A stretch of DNA of 64,000 nt from Luteibacter rhizovicinus DSM 16549 (GCF_001887595.1 NZ_CP017480.1:186001-250000), one strand, 5' to 3'. Positions 8,957 to 18,771 are shown, numbered from the stretch's first letter. The notes: generated from the letters alone by a model not told the origin. Translations and numbers: made by a program.

Positions 8957-9256
8957 ATGCCCCGCATCCAGCTCCGCATTACCGGCGACCGCGACATCTT
9001 CGACGACGTCATCAACGCCATCCACGGTATCGACCGCGTCGAACGCGTGGAAGAAATCGACGACTTCGGCATGGGTGTCCGCGACGATTCCAGCTCGAGC
9101 GAATTGTCGGACGATGTCGGCTCGCGGACCTTCACGGTCGAAGTCGAAGTACCCAACAACAAGGTCGGCGAGCGCGTACGCGAGGTGGCCGAAGAAACCG
9201 CCGGCAACCGCGAAGCCGCCATCGAATTCATCGGCGACGACGAAATCGAGATGTAA
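8957..9256 (+). CDS. small acidic protein of unknown function
   Basis: 99 residues, with AGGAG well placed before the ATG. It is rich in Asp and Glu and predicted to be soluble: an alpha/beta start (RIQLRITGDRDIFDDVINAI), a polar loop of DDSSSSELSDD, then TFTVEVEVPNNKVGERVREVAEE. The pattern of a strand, helix, strand and helix could be a small ferredoxin-like fold. I do not recognise the family. It is the only gene between the palindrome at 8904 and a REP pair. Confidence 0.6.
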   Translation: MPRIQLRITGDRDIFDDVINAIHGIDRVERVEEIDDFGMGVRDDSSSSELSDDVGSRTFTVEVEVPNNKVGERVREVAEETAGNREAAIEFIGDDEIEM

Positions 9257-9267
9257 GCGCGCTCTGT

Positions 9268-9347
9268 GCAGGAGCCGATTCATCGACGATCCCGCGGCAG
9301 CGGGCAAGGTCAGGGCAAGCACCCGATCGCCGATGAATCGGCTCCTA
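9268..9347. repeat. paired REP element (REPIN-like), copy 2
   Basis: Inverted arms of about 22 bases; the left arm has two changes (GCAGG head and CGACGAT), the right arm is canonical and ends GGCTCCTAC. The centre contains CCCGCGGCAGCGGG, itself a hairpin. It follows the gene at 8957. Confidence 0.8.
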
Positions 9348-9442
9348 CCTGAGCAGGCCACATGTTCTTGCGGTTACCTGACGGTAAACCTTCGGCGCGT
9401 CCTCCCGTTTAAGGTGAGCACCTCACCGAAACCGGAGGTTTC

Positions 9443-10951
9443 ATGCGAGCGTTGGCCACCGCCGTACTGCTTGCCCTTGTCGCCCTGCCCGCTGCGGCAA
9501 GCGACGAGGCGCTCTCGAAGGACGACGTCGCCTGGCTGGACCGGGTGACCTTCGGCATCGATTCGGCGACGCTCGCCAGCTACCGCGACCTGGGCCGACG
9601 CCGTTTCCTCGACCGCCAGTTGCATCCGAAAGCGGACGGGCTTCCCGCCGACGTTCGCGCACAGATCGACGGTTTCGACGTTGCGAAAACGCCCATGGCG
9701 ACGCTGGTCGCGCAAGTCCGCGATCAATATCGCGACATTAATGCCATGCCCGACGGCGATGGCAAACAGGCGGCGAAACAGGCCCTGCAGAAACAGGGCA
9801 ACCAGTATGCGCAGGAAGCCCAGGCGACCGAACTGCTCTACGCCATCTACGACGAGAACCAGCTGCGTGAGCAGATGGTCTGGTTCTGGCTGAATCATTT
9901 CAGCGTGTTCCAGCAGAAGGGCCGCGTGCGCTGGGTCGTCGCCGACTACGCGCAGAACACCATCCGGCCGCATGCCCTGGGCAAGTTCCGCGACCTCGTG
10001 CTGGCTACGCTGAAAAGCCCGGCCATGCTCGAATACCTCGACAACGTGCAGAACGCGCGCGACAAGATCAACGAGAACTACGCGCGCGAGTTGATGGAAC
10101 TGCACACGCTCGGCGTGGGTAGCGGCTACAGCCAGGACGACGTGCAGAACCTGGCGCGCATCCTCACCGGTGTCGGGGTGAACTTCGACGGCCAGCCGCG
10201 AAAGATGAAACCCGACGTGCAGGCGTACTACCTGCAGGAAGGCGTCTTCGAATTCAATCCGAACCGACACGACTTCGGCGACAAGGTCCTGCTCGGCAAG
10301 ACGATCAAGGGCAGCGGATTCGACGAGGTTGAAAAGGCCGTCGACCTCATCGTCAGCCAGCCTGCCTGCGCGACCTTCGTCTCCACGAGGCTGGCGCAGT
10401 ACTTCGTCGCCAACGATCCACCACCGGAACTGGTCAAAGCCATGGCGAAGACCTTCCACCACACCGATGGCGATATCGCCGCGGTGATGGACACGATGCT
10501 GACCTCGAAGGCATTCACCGCGTCGCTCGGCAAGCGCTACAAGGACCCGACCCAGTTCCTGGTCTCGACCATGCGTCTCGCCTACGACGGCAAGCCGGTG
10601 TCGAACCCGCGTCCGCTGGTCAACTGGATCAACCAGCTCGGACAGGCGCCGTTCGGCAGGATCACGCCGGACGGCTGGCCGACTACGGATTCCGAATGGT
10701 CCAGTTCAGGCCAGATCGCCAAGCGTTTCGAAATCGCCCGGGCCATCGGCAGTGGCGCCAACCACCTGTTCGATCTGGACGAGGCGGGCACGCATACCCG
10801 CGGCGGCTTCCCGCAACTGACCACGCCGACCTATTACGCCACCCTTGATCCCTACCTGTCGCCGAAGACGCGCGACGCGCTCACCCAGGCCACGTCGCAG
10901 CAGGAATGGAACACCTTCCTGCTCGCCTCCCCCGACTTCAACTACCGCTGA
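9443..10951 (+). CDS. exported DUF1800 family protein
   Basis: 502 residues; GGAGG before the ATG. MRALATAVLLALVALPAAAS is a Sec signal peptide. WLDRVTFGIDSATLA and FLDRQLHP open the family domain; QMVWFWLNHFSVF, ENYARELMELHTLGVG and the C-terminal WPTTDSEW are typical of DUF1800 (PF08811), a helical family with no proven reaction. The next gene, a DUF1501 protein, starts 8 bases later; the two families are habitually paired, so they likely work together outside the cytoplasm. Confidence 0.9.
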   Translation: MRALATAVLLALVALPAAASDEALSKDDVAWLDRVTFGIDSATLASYRDLGRRRFLDRQLHPKADGLPADVRAQIDGFDVAKTPMATLVAQVRDQYRDINAMPDGDGKQAAKQALQKQGNQYAQEAQATELLYAIYDENQLREQMVWFWLNHFSVFQQKGRVRWVVADYAQNTIRPHALGKFRDLVLATLKSPAMLEYLDNVQNARDKINENYARELMELHTLGVGSGYSQDDVQNLARILTGVGVNFDGQPRKMKPDVQAYYLQEGVFEFNPNRHDFGDKVLLGKTIKGSGFDEVEKAVDLIVSQPACATFVSTRLAQYFVANDPPPELVKAMAKTFHHTDGDIAAVMDTMLTSKAFTASLGKRYKDPTQFLVSTMRLAYDGKPVSNPRPLVNWINQLGQAPFGRITPDGWPTTDSEWSSSGQIAKRFEIARAIGSGANHLFDLDEAGTHTRGGFPQLTTPTYYATLDPYLSPKTRDALTQATSQQEWNTFLLASPDFNYR

Positions 10952-10959
10952 GGCTGCCC

Positions 10960-12150
10960 ATGGATCGCCGCCAGTTCCTGCTCGCCACTGCCGCGACCGT
11001 TCCCGCGCTCATGTTGGGTGGCAAGGTGTTTGCCGCACCCGCGTCGTCGCCGCGCTTCCTGCTGGTTTTCCTGCGCGGCGGTTACGACGCCAACAACATG
11101 CTCGTGCCGTACTCGAGCGACTTCTATTACGAATCGCGGCCGAGCATTGCGCTGGCCAAACCGGATGCAGGCAATCCGAAAGCGGTCCGGGCACTCGATG
11201 CGAACTGGGGCCTCACGCCAGCACTGGCCGCTTCGATGGGCCCGCTGTGGGACAAGCGTCAGCTGGCTTTCATTCCGTTTTCCGGCACCGACGATCTCTC
11301 CCGAAGCCACTTCGAAACCCAGGACAACATCGAGGCTGGCGAGGCAGGAGACGCGCGCAACTACGGTTCGGGTTTCATGGGGCGTCTCTCCGGTGTGCTG
11401 CGCGGTTCGCCTCCCATCGCCTTCACCGATGCGCTGCCGCTGTCCTTCCGCGGTGCCGGCGACATCCCGAACATCTCGCTCAAGGGCGGCAGCAAGGCCG
11501 TCTTCGATGACCGCCAGTCGAAGATCCTCGCCAGCATGTACGAAGGCACGTCGCTGCAGGCGGCGGCTACCGACGGACTGCAGTTGCGCCAGCAGGTAGC
11601 CCAGGATCTGCAGACTGAAATGGTCGCCGCGAGCCGCGGTGCGGTGAACGCGCGGGGTTTTGCACAGCAGGGCCAGCGCATGGCCACCCTCATGCGCGAT
11701 CGGTTCCGCCTGGGTTTCGTCGACGTCGGCGGGTGGGACACTCATGTGAACCAGGGCGGTGCCGAGGGCCAGCTGGCCAACAACCTGGACAACCTCGGGC
11801 AGGGTCTTGCCAGCTTCGCCGATGGCCTGGGCGAGACCGAGTGGAACAACACCGTGGTTGTCGTCGTGTCCGAGTTTGGCCGCACCTTCCGCGAGAACGG
11901 CAACAAGGGTACCGACCATGGTCACGGCACGACGTACTGGGTGCTTGGCGGCAAGGTCAACGGCGGTCGCGTCGCCGGGCAGCAAGTTGCGGTGAACGCC
12001 GGCAGCCTGCTGCAGAACCGCGACCACCCCGTGCTGAACAACTATCGCGACGTGCTCGGAGGCCTCCTCCGTCGTACCTACGGACTGTCCGATAAGGACC
12101 TGGCTACGGTGTTCCCCAACGCAAAGGCTCGCGATCTGCAGCTCGTCTAG
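10960..12150 (+). CDS. Tat-exported DUF1501 family protein
   Basis: 396 residues from ATG 10960, 8 bases after the DUF1800 stop. MDRRQFLLATAATVPALMLGG carries a twin-arginine motif and hydrophobic core ending AAP, so export in folded form through Tat is likely. The body matches DUF1501 (PF07394, placed in the alkaline-phosphatase-like clan): LLVFLRGGYDANNMLVP, SRSHFETQDNIE, VDVGGWDTHVNQGG, VVVVSEFGRTFRENGNKGTDHGHG with metal-ligand-like Asp and His. Substrate unknown. Confidence 0.9.
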   Translation: MDRRQFLLATAATVPALMLGGKVFAAPASSPRFLLVFLRGGYDANNMLVPYSSDFYYESRPSIALAKPDAGNPKAVRALDANWGLTPALAASMGPLWDKRQLAFIPFSGTDDLSRSHFETQDNIEAGEAGDARNYGSGFMGRLSGVLRGSPPIAFTDALPLSFRGAGDIPNISLKGGSKAVFDDRQSKILASMYEGTSLQAAATDGLQLRQQVAQDLQTEMVAASRGAVNARGFAQQGQRMATLMRDRFRLGFVDVGGWDTHVNQGGAEGQLANNLDNLGQGLASFADGLGETEWNNTVVVVVSEFGRTFRENGNKGTDHGHGTTYWVLGGKVNGGRVAGQQVAVNAGSLLQNRDHPVLNNYRDVLGGLLRRTYGLSDKDLATVFPNAKARDLQLV

Positions 12151-12153
12151 CGT

Positions 12154-13986
12154 CTAGGGCTGCCAGAGCTGCCCTCCAGGATTCGAAAGCTGACGATCGA
12201 GGTAGTAGGCCGCGCTGATGAAAGCGAGATGGGTAAGCGCCTGCGGGAAGTTGCCGAGAGGCTCGGCACGCAGGCTCAGCTCTTCGGAGAACAGCCCGAG
12301 GTGGTTCGAGTACAACACCCCGCGCGCCATAATCTCGCGGGCTTCGTGCAGGCGTCCCGCGCGGGCCAGGCATTCCACGTACCAGAACGTGCAGGTAGTG
12401 AACGCACCATCCCCGCCTTCCAGGCCATCGGCATTGCGATAGCGGAACACCAGGCCATCGTCGGTGAGCTGGTCGCGGATGGCATCCAGCGTGCTCAGCC
12501 AGACCGGATCGGTCGCCGAGACGAAGCGGACCAGAGGCATCATCAGCAAAGCGGCATCGACATCCGTGCCGCCCTTGCTCTGCACGAAGTGGCCGTGTTC
12601 CGGATGACGGAAATGCGTCCAGATATCCTCGGCGATGCGGTCGCGATCGCGCGTCCACTCCACCACGGGGGCTGGCAGGGAGCGCTTATGGGCGAGACGA
12701 ACGGCACGATCCAGCGCCACCCAGCACATCAGGCGCGAGTGGAGGAAATGGCGAGGCTCGTCGCGAATCTCCCAGATGCCTTCATCGGGATCTCGCCAGT
12801 GGTGGCGCACATGGTCGACCAACCGACGCACATGCTCCCAGCCGGCGTGACTCATCGCCGTGCCGTACTTGTTCGCCAGGTACAGGCTATCCATCAGTTC
12901 GCCGAAGATATCGAGCTGGGTCTGCGTGCGTGCCGCATTGCCGATGCGTACGGGCTGCGAACCGGCGTAGCCGGCGAGGTGGTCGAGCGTGGATTCCTCT
13001 GCCGCTTCGCTGCCATCCAGCGCATACATGATCTTGAGGGCAGCGTCCTTGCCTAGCTCCATGATCCGCTTCTCGGACCACTTGCGAAAATGCTCCGCCT
13101 CCTCGACGTAGCCCAGGCGCATGAACGCGTACACCGTGAACGACGCGTCGCGGATCCACGTCGCGCGGTAATCCCAGTTGCGCTCCGCCCCCGTGGCCTC
13201 GGGCAAGCCGAATGTCGCCGCGGCGGCGATCGACCCATGGCGATGTGACGTGAGCAGCTTCAGCACCAGGGCCGAGCGCTCCACACGCTCGCGCCAGCGA
13301 CCGCGGTAGTTCGATTTCCGCGCCCAGATCCGCCATGCAGCGGCGGTGTGCTCGAGCGCGGCGACGCACTCATCCACGTCGAGCGGGTCGTGCTCCTCGC
13401 CGCACAGGACGAACCAGACCGTATCACCCTGGCCGAGTACGAACTCTGCCGTCGCCTCGCCTTCGCCGCAGTGCAACGGAACGCTCGCGCCCAAGCGCAG
13501 CGAAGTGGGACCGTCGTGGAAGACAACACTCTCACCGTAATGTTCGGTCGTCGGAATCTTGCGCGCGTAATCCAGTCGCGGCCGGCAGCGCACACGAATC
13601 GTCACTTCGCCACGAGGCACGCGAAGACAGCGAACAAGGCTCGCGGGCAACCGGGTGTCGGTCTGGGGATGCGGCATGAAATCGGTCAGCTCCACGCTGC
13701 CTTGCTCCGACATCCATCGGGTCATCAGGATATTGGTCTCGGGAATGTAGAGCTGGATCGTACGCGCCTGGTCGAGCTCGGGCTCGATGGTGAACTCGCC
13801 GCCCTTGTCCGGATCAAGCAGGCCTGCGAAGACGGTCGGACTATCCATATGTGGCCAGCACATGAAGTCGATGGTGCCGTCGCTTGCCACCAGGGCAGTC
13901 GTGTCGAGATTGCCGACGATACCGTGCTCGCCGATGGTCCGGCCCGGAACGGGATTTTCGCGCTGGGTCACACCGTTCTCCGACAA
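12154..13986 (-). CDS. glycoside hydrolase family 15 protein (glucoamylase/trehalase-like)
   Basis: 610 residues, usual length. IGEHGIVGNLDTTALVASDG and WPHMDSPTVFAGLLD are the N-terminal super-sandwich motifs of bacterial GH15. The (alpha/alpha)6 barrel shows NWDYRATWIRDASFTVYA, GIWEIRDEPRHFLHS (Glu as likely general acid) and FWYVECLARAGR (Glu as likely base). No signal peptide, so it acts in the cytoplasm on alpha-glucosides such as maltodextrin or trehalose; which one is not decidable. It converges with the DUF1501 gene (3-base gap) and follows the DUF5916 gene in the opposite direction. Confidence 0.9.
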   Translation of the reverse strand: MSENGVTQRENPVPGRTIGEHGIVGNLDTTALVASDGTIDFMCWPHMDSPTVFAGLLDPDKGGEFTIEPELDQARTIQLYIPETNILMTRWMSEQGSVELTDFMPHPQTDTRLPASLVRCLRVPRGEVTIRVRCRPRLDYARKIPTTEHYGESVVFHDGPTSLRLGASVPLHCGEGEATAEFVLGQGDTVWFVLCGEEHDPLDVDECVAALEHTAAAWRIWARKSNYRGRWRERVERSALVLKLLTSHRHGSIAAAATFGLPEATGAERNWDYRATWIRDASFTVYAFMRLGYVEEAEHFRKWSEKRIMELGKDAALKIMYALDGSEAAEESTLDHLAGYAGSQPVRIGNAARTQTQLDIFGELMDSLYLANKYGTAMSHAGWEHVRRLVDHVRHHWRDPDEGIWEIRDEPRHFLHSRLMCWVALDRAVRLAHKRSLPAPVVEWTRDRDRIAEDIWTHFRHPEHGHFVQSKGGTDVDAALLMMPLVRFVSATDPVWLSTLDAIRDQLTDDGLVFRYRNADGLEGGDGAFTTCTFWYVECLARAGRLHEAREIMARGVLYSNHLGLFSEELSLRAEPLGNFPQALTHLAFISAAYYLDRQLSNPGGQLWQP

Positions 13987-14026
13987 CGGGAGGTGGCGGA
14001 GGTTGCCACAGCACGCGTGAAGAAGG

Positions 14027-16270
14027 TCAGAACTCGAGTCGATAAGCCACCTTGACCAGGCCTTCCTGGATGTCCTTCAGGCCGAAGCCACGACGGAACT
14101 GCGAGCCGACCTCATCCTCGGTGTCCTGCTCGTAGCCACCCCGGTTGTAGACGATGTACAGGTTGGACAGCGGCGCGATCTCGTAACGGTAGCGGATCTG
14201 GAAACCGAGATTGGCCACGCCCAGGCCATCGATATGCTCGTTGGAGGGCACGGCACGGCCTTCCGGATCGATCTCGTAGGCCTGGCGCAACTTCGCACCG
14301 ACGGCCAGCGTCTGCAGCTTCACGCGCAGCTCCTGCTTGTTGCCGAAATTCCAGTTCACGCCGCTGTCGATACCGACCGTCCTGCCATCGAACGCGCCGA
14401 CCAGGTTTGAGACCTGCGTGCCGCGGTCCTGCCAGATCAGCCAGTTCGGATCCCATTCGTAACTGGCGCCAGCGAAGATGCTGAAGGCGTCGGTGATGAA
14501 ATACGTCGGGGTGAACTTGAAGTAGTACGCGAGGCGGTGGTAACCGGTGAGCTGATTGCCGCCGATGAAGCCTTCGTCCTTCCAGCTCCAGTGGCCGATG
14601 CGCGGGCTTTCGCGCTCGTACGTCAACTTGGCCGTCGGCGGTGTATGCAGGGGATTGCCGCCCCGCGTGAGCAGGTCGTCGTAGGCGGCCGTGAACATGT
14701 CGAGGCGCCACTCTTCATCACCACCATCGCGACGCCGGCTATCACGCTGGATGCGGAAGCGACGGGAGATGCGACGGCCTTCGGTGTTGTCTTGCGCGGA
14801 GATGCGATAGCGCCAGAGATGCGAGGCGTACGCGGAATCCGCTGGCAGGTCGGTCACGCGTTGACGCACTTCCCAGTGCAGGTACTCCATGTCGTTGCGC
14901 GGCAGGTAACCGAAGTCGTCGATGTCGAGCCGATGGCCGAAGTACATGCCCAGCCACTGCTGGCTCCATACCGGCGTCATTTCCCAGAACGCGATGCTGG
15001 TCGCGCCGAGTCCCGACGAGTTCGCCTGCGGCTGGTCGATCTTGCTGCCGACGATGTTGCTGGTCAACGTAAACGTCTCGCTCGGCTGCCAGCGGTGATC
15101 GAAACCGAGCACGTTGGCATCGCGATCCAGGAAGGGGTGATTCACCCGCGTGGCGAGCATGCCGAAGGTCTGCGTGCCTTCGGTCTGGGTGAGCCGGAGG
15201 GCACCGAAGGTGCGGCCGTCGTCGCCTTTCTCCTGCGCGGTGAGGATGCCGTAGCTGGTGTCGCCGACACTGCCGTTCACCTTCACCGCCGCCGAGATAT
15301 CCGCCGGGCCGTGGCCGTCGTCCGACTCGCCGCCAACGCGTCGCGTGTAGACGAGCTGGGAGTAGTCGTCGAGCAGGCTGAAATCGAAAATGCCCTGGTT
15401 CTCGGTAAAGAACGGACGTTTGTCGGTGAAGAAGGTTTCTTCCGGCGAGAAGTTCACGACGAGGTCGTCGCTCTCCACCTGGCCGAAATCGGGATTGATC
15501 GTGGCGGTCAGCTGGGTCTGCCCGTTCGGCTTCCACACGATGTCCGCACCTTCCTGGAACGAGGTGCCACCGTGGGCGCGATCGACCCGGCCGACGAGGT
15601 AGGGCGTGACCGCGAACAGCGACTGCGAATAGGCAGGCAACGACACTTTGTTGAAACTGGACAGGAAGCGGCCCTGGTCGAAGCTGACCGCCGGCCATGC
15701 CATGCGCTCGCCGGTGGCGGCGATGACGCGGTCGATGTACAGGCCGATGTGGCGGTTCTCTCCATCGGCCCGGCGCATCGGCGCGATGTACCAGGGAATC
15801 AGGATCTCGACGGAATAGCCTTCCGCATCCTGGGTCACGGCATGGTCCCAGCGGCCATCCCAGTCGTAGCTGAAGTCGGACTCGTTGGTGATCACCTCGT
15901 CGGCGACGCCACCGAGCGAGCGCACTTCGAAGTCGTAGCCGACGCGGCCATCGCCGTCGAAATCCACCATCACGTTGATGCGATCGACGAGTGCATCCTC
16001 GTCGCGACGGGTCTGCTGCGTCGAGCGTGGCACGTCGGCGGACTGGGTCACGCGGATCGCGACGGCCAGGCCCTTCGGGGTCGACAGCACCCAGGCCTCC
16101 GTCGGCTGGCTCCCCGGTTTACCGGTTTTTGGCTGGGTGTCACGAAAATCGGTGATGTGCTGCGCACCCGCCCATTCCGTCGGGTCGATGTGGCCGTCGA
16201 TCGTCACCTCGGCGTGGGCCGAGAAAGCAGCGAGGCAGAGCGTGGCGAACAAGGCGAAGCGGCGATGCAT
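14027..16270 (-). CDS. DUF5916 outer-membrane-type protein with CBM9-like domain
   Basis: 747 residues. MHRRFALFATLCLAAFSAHA is a signal peptide. Residues about 20-200 (VTIDGHIDPTEWAGAQ; DEDALVDRINVMVDFDGDG) form a CBM9-like carbohydrate-binding fold. The rest, with alternating aromatic strands and a final YRLEF ending in Phe, resembles the DUF5916 C-terminal beta-barrel. The terminal Phe is the usual signal for assembly into the outer membrane by BAM. The role may be glycan binding or uptake; no substrate is shown. Confidence 0.85.
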   Translation of the reverse strand: MHRRFALFATLCLAAFSAHAEVTIDGHIDPTEWAGAQHITDFRDTQPKTGKPGSQPTEAWVLSTPKGLAVAIRVTQSADVPRSTQQTRRDEDALVDRINVMVDFDGDGRVGYDFEVRSLGGVADEVITNESDFSYDWDGRWDHAVTQDAEGYSVEILIPWYIAPMRRADGENRHIGLYIDRVIAATGERMAWPAVSFDQGRFLSSFNKVSLPAYSQSLFAVTPYLVGRVDRAHGGTSFQEGADIVWKPNGQTQLTATINPDFGQVESDDLVVNFSPEETFFTDKRPFFTENQGIFDFSLLDDYSQLVYTRRVGGESDDGHGPADISAAVKVNGSVGDTSYGILTAQEKGDDGRTFGALRLTQTEGTQTFGMLATRVNHPFLDRDANVLGFDHRWQPSETFTLTSNIVGSKIDQPQANSSGLGATSIAFWEMTPVWSQQWLGMYFGHRLDIDDFGYLPRNDMEYLHWEVRQRVTDLPADSAYASHLWRYRISAQDNTEGRRISRRFRIQRDSRRRDGGDEEWRLDMFTAAYDDLLTRGGNPLHTPPTAKLTYERESPRIGHWSWKDEGFIGGNQLTGYHRLAYYFKFTPTYFITDAFSIFAGASYEWDPNWLIWQDRGTQVSNLVGAFDGRTVGIDSGVNWNFGNKQELRVKLQTLAVGAKLRQAYEIDPEGRAVPSNEHIDGLGVANLGFQIRYRYEIAPLSNLYIVYNRGGYEQDTEDEVGSQFRRGFGLKDIQEGLVKVAYRLEF

Positions 16271-16350
16271 GAGTCATCCGGGACGTGGAATCTTGCGGAT
16301 AGGATGCCGCCCGTTTCGCAAAGGTTTGCCATGACCCTTGGCCCATGCGC

Positions 16351-17256
16351 TCAGCCGGTCTCCCTGATGAGGTCGATCAGCGCGCGCAGCGCGGCCGGCA
16401 CATGGCGTCGACCGGGGTAGTACAGGCAAAGCCGGTCGAAGGGCGGGGTCCAGTCGTCCAGCACCCGCTCCAGCGTGCCGGCCGCAAGGTCCTCCGCGAT
16501 GTTGAATTCGGTCAGGTAGGTGAGCCCCAGCCCCGCGCGAGCCGCTTCCCGCATGAGATCGGGCTGGCCGAGGGTCAGTTGCCCCTCGACGTCGATGCTG
16601 ATGGCTTCGCCGTGGCGTTCGAACTCCCAGTGGTAGATATGCCCTGCCGGCATGCGCGCACGAATGCAGCGATGACCGGCCAGGTCGGCCGGGGTTTTTG
16701 GACGGCCATGCGCCCTGAAGTAAGCCGGTGAGCCGACGACCGCGAAGCGGATAGGCGGCCCCAGGGGCACGGCGATCATGTCCCCCGGCACCGTGTCGAC
16801 CGTCCGGAAGCCGGCATCGAAGCCCTCACGGACGATGTCGATCATCCGTTCCTCCGTCACCAGGTCGAGATGGACGTTCGGATAACGCTCCAGATACGGG
16901 ATGAGCAAGGGCAGCATCAGCCAGCGCGCGGCGCCGGTGGACGAGTTGAGCCGGAGGGTCCCGCTCGGCGTGGTCGCCTCCTCGCCTGCGCGGTCGACGG
17001 CGTCGCGAATGCCCGCGACCGCCGGGGCGAGTTCGGCCACGAACCGTTCCCCCGCCTCGGTCAGGCGAACGCTGCGCGTGGTCCGGTGGAACAGCCGCGT
17101 GCCCAGGCGGGCCTCCAGTGACGCGACCGACTGGCTCAGGGCCGAGGTCGACATCTCCATCTCGGCGGCCGCCGCCCGAAAGCTGCCCAGTCGGGCCACG
17201 GCGAGTACCGCTTCGAATTCCGTCAGTCCCGATCGCATTGTCCGTTCCAGCTTCAT
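16351..17256 (-). CDS. LysR family transcriptional regulator
   Basis: 301 residues. The N-terminal helix-turn-helix (FEAVLAVARLGSFRAAAAEMEMSTSALSQSVASLEARLGTRLF, about 13-56) and a periplasmic-binding-like effector domain (about 95-295; GTLRLNSSTGAARWL) fit the LysR family. It is divergent from an aldehyde dehydrogenase with 90 bases between them, the classic set-up in which the regulator controls the neighbour and itself. The gap contains TTA-TCAGGC-TAA at about 17279, a possible half-palindromic binding site. The effector is unknown. Confidence 0.92.
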   Translation of the reverse strand: MKLERTMRSGLTEFEAVLAVARLGSFRAAAAEMEMSTSALSQSVASLEARLGTRLFHRTTRSVRLTEAGERFVAELAPAVAGIRDAVDRAGEEATTPSGTLRLNSSTGAARWLMLPLLIPYLERYPNVHLDLVTEERMIDIVREGFDAGFRTVDTVPGDMIAVPLGPPIRFAVVGSPAYFRAHGRPKTPADLAGHRCIRARMPAGHIYHWEFERHGEAISIDVEGQLTLGQPDLMREAARAGLGLTYLTEFNIAEDLAAGTLERVLDDWTPPFDRLCLYYPGRRHVPAALRALIDLIRETG

Positions 17257-17346
17257 GCCCCATCCGGCTTTGTCCGACTTATCAGGCTAATCCTTTGCGC
17301 CCATTCTTGCCATCGAACCTTCCCGTCCCCTCTCGCGAGAATCCCC

Positions 17347-18771
17347 ATGCACACGATCGACCAGATCTACATCGACGGCGCGTTCGTTACCCCGCACGGC
17401 GAAGAGCGCTTCGACCTGTTCAACCCGGCTACCGAAGAGGTCATCGGCACCGTGCGTCTCGCCGATCAGGAAGACGCCCGCCGCGCCATCGCCGCGGCGA
17501 AGCGCGCGTTCCCGGCCTTCTCCCGTACGACCGTCACCGAGCGCATCGCCCTGCTCCGCCGCATGCACGCCGCCGTCGAGGCCCGTGGCGACGACCTCTT
17601 CGCCGCCGTGCTCGAGGAGTACGGTGCGCCGGTCAATCGCGGCCGCTGGATGGTGGGGCATGCGTCGAGCGTATTCCTCGACGCCATCGAGACGCTCGAG
17701 CACTTCGAGTTCGAGCGCCGCAAGGGCAGCGCGACCGTCGTCATGCAGGCCGTCGGCGTGGTCGGCCTCATCACGCCCTGGAACAGCGACGCCGGCTTCA
17801 TCTGCGGCAAGCTGGCCACCGCCATCGCAGCAGGCTGCACGGCGGTGATCAAGCCGAGCGAAATGAGTGCGCTGCAGACGCGCGTCGTCACCGAGGCCCT
17901 GCACGCCGCGGGCGCACCAGCCGGCGTGTTCAACATCGTCACGGGCCGCGGCGAAGTGGTCGGCGCCGCCATCGTCGATAGCCCGGATATCGCCAAGATC
18001 TCCTTCACCGGCTCGACCACCGTCGGCAAGGGCATCGTCCGTGCCGCCGCCGACACGCTCAAGCGCGTCACGCTGGAACTCGGCGGAAAATCCCCCGTCG
18101 TCATCCTCGACGATGCGGACTTCGACGCCGCCGTACCGCTGGCCGTCATGGCCGGCTTCGCCAACAGCGGCCAGGCCTGCATCGCCGGAACGCGTCTGCT
18201 CGTGCCGCGCGCGCGCCTTGCCGAGTTCGAAACGCGCATGGTCGCCGCCGTGAATGCCGTCGTCTCGGGTGATCCGTCCGACCACGCCACGGAGGTCGGT
18301 CCCATGGTCAGCCAGAAGCAGTGGGAGCGCGTACAAGGCTATATCGGCAAGGGTATCGCCGAAGGCGCGCGCCTGATTGCTGGTGGTATCGGCCGGCCGG
18401 AAGGCTACTCGCGTGGCTGGCTGGTCCGTCCCACCGTCTTCAGCGACGTTCGCAACGACATGGTCATCGCCCGCGAGGAGATTTTCGGACCGGTGCTGTC
18501 GATCATCGCGTACGACGACGACGAGGATGCCATCGCAATCGCCAACGACACGCCATACGGCTTGCAGGCGTACGTGTTGTCCGCCGATACGGCGCGCGCA
18601 CGCCGCGTCGCCTCGCGCATCGATGCCGGTCGTGTGTTGATCAATACGCTCACGCATGAGCCGAAGGCACCGTTCGGCGGGTTCAAGCAGTCCGGTCTCG
18701 GTCGCGAGTACGGCAGCTTCGGTCTCGAGGCTTACCTCGAGCCGAAAGCCTTGCTTGGGGTCGATGCCTGA
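17347..18771 (+). CDS. NAD(P)-dependent aldehyde dehydrogenase family protein
   Basis: 474 residues, full length. PWNSDAGF and KPSEMSA are Rossmann/NAD contacts, FTGSTTVGK the NAD-binding motif, LELGGKSP holds the activating Glu 244 and SGQACIAGTR the catalytic Cys 278. It oxidises an aldehyde to the acid (or acyl-CoA) in the cytoplasm. It is closest in look to the broad aldehyde dehydrogenase group that includes benzaldehyde and aliphatic enzymes; substrate not decidable. Divergent from and probably controlled by the LysR gene. Confidence 0.92.
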   Translation: MHTIDQIYIDGAFVTPHGEERFDLFNPATEEVIGTVRLADQEDARRAIAAAKRAFPAFSRTTVTERIALLRRMHAAVEARGDDLFAAVLEEYGAPVNRGRWMVGHASSVFLDAIETLEHFEFERRKGSATVVMQAVGVVGLITPWNSDAGFICGKLATAIAAGCTAVIKPSEMSALQTRVVTEALHAAGAPAGVFNIVTGRGEVVGAAIVDSPDIAKISFTGSTTVGKGIVRAAADTLKRVTLELGGKSPVVILDDADFDAAVPLAVMAGFANSGQACIAGTRLLVPRARLAEFETRMVAAVNAVVSGDPSDHATEVGPMVSQKQWERVQGYIGKGIAEGARLIAGGIGRPEGYSRGWLVRPTVFSDVRNDMVIAREEIFGPVLSIIAYDDDEDAIAIANDTPYGLQAYVLSADTARARRVASRIDAGRVLINTLTHEPKAPFGGFKQSGLGREYGSFGLEAYLEPKALLGVDA

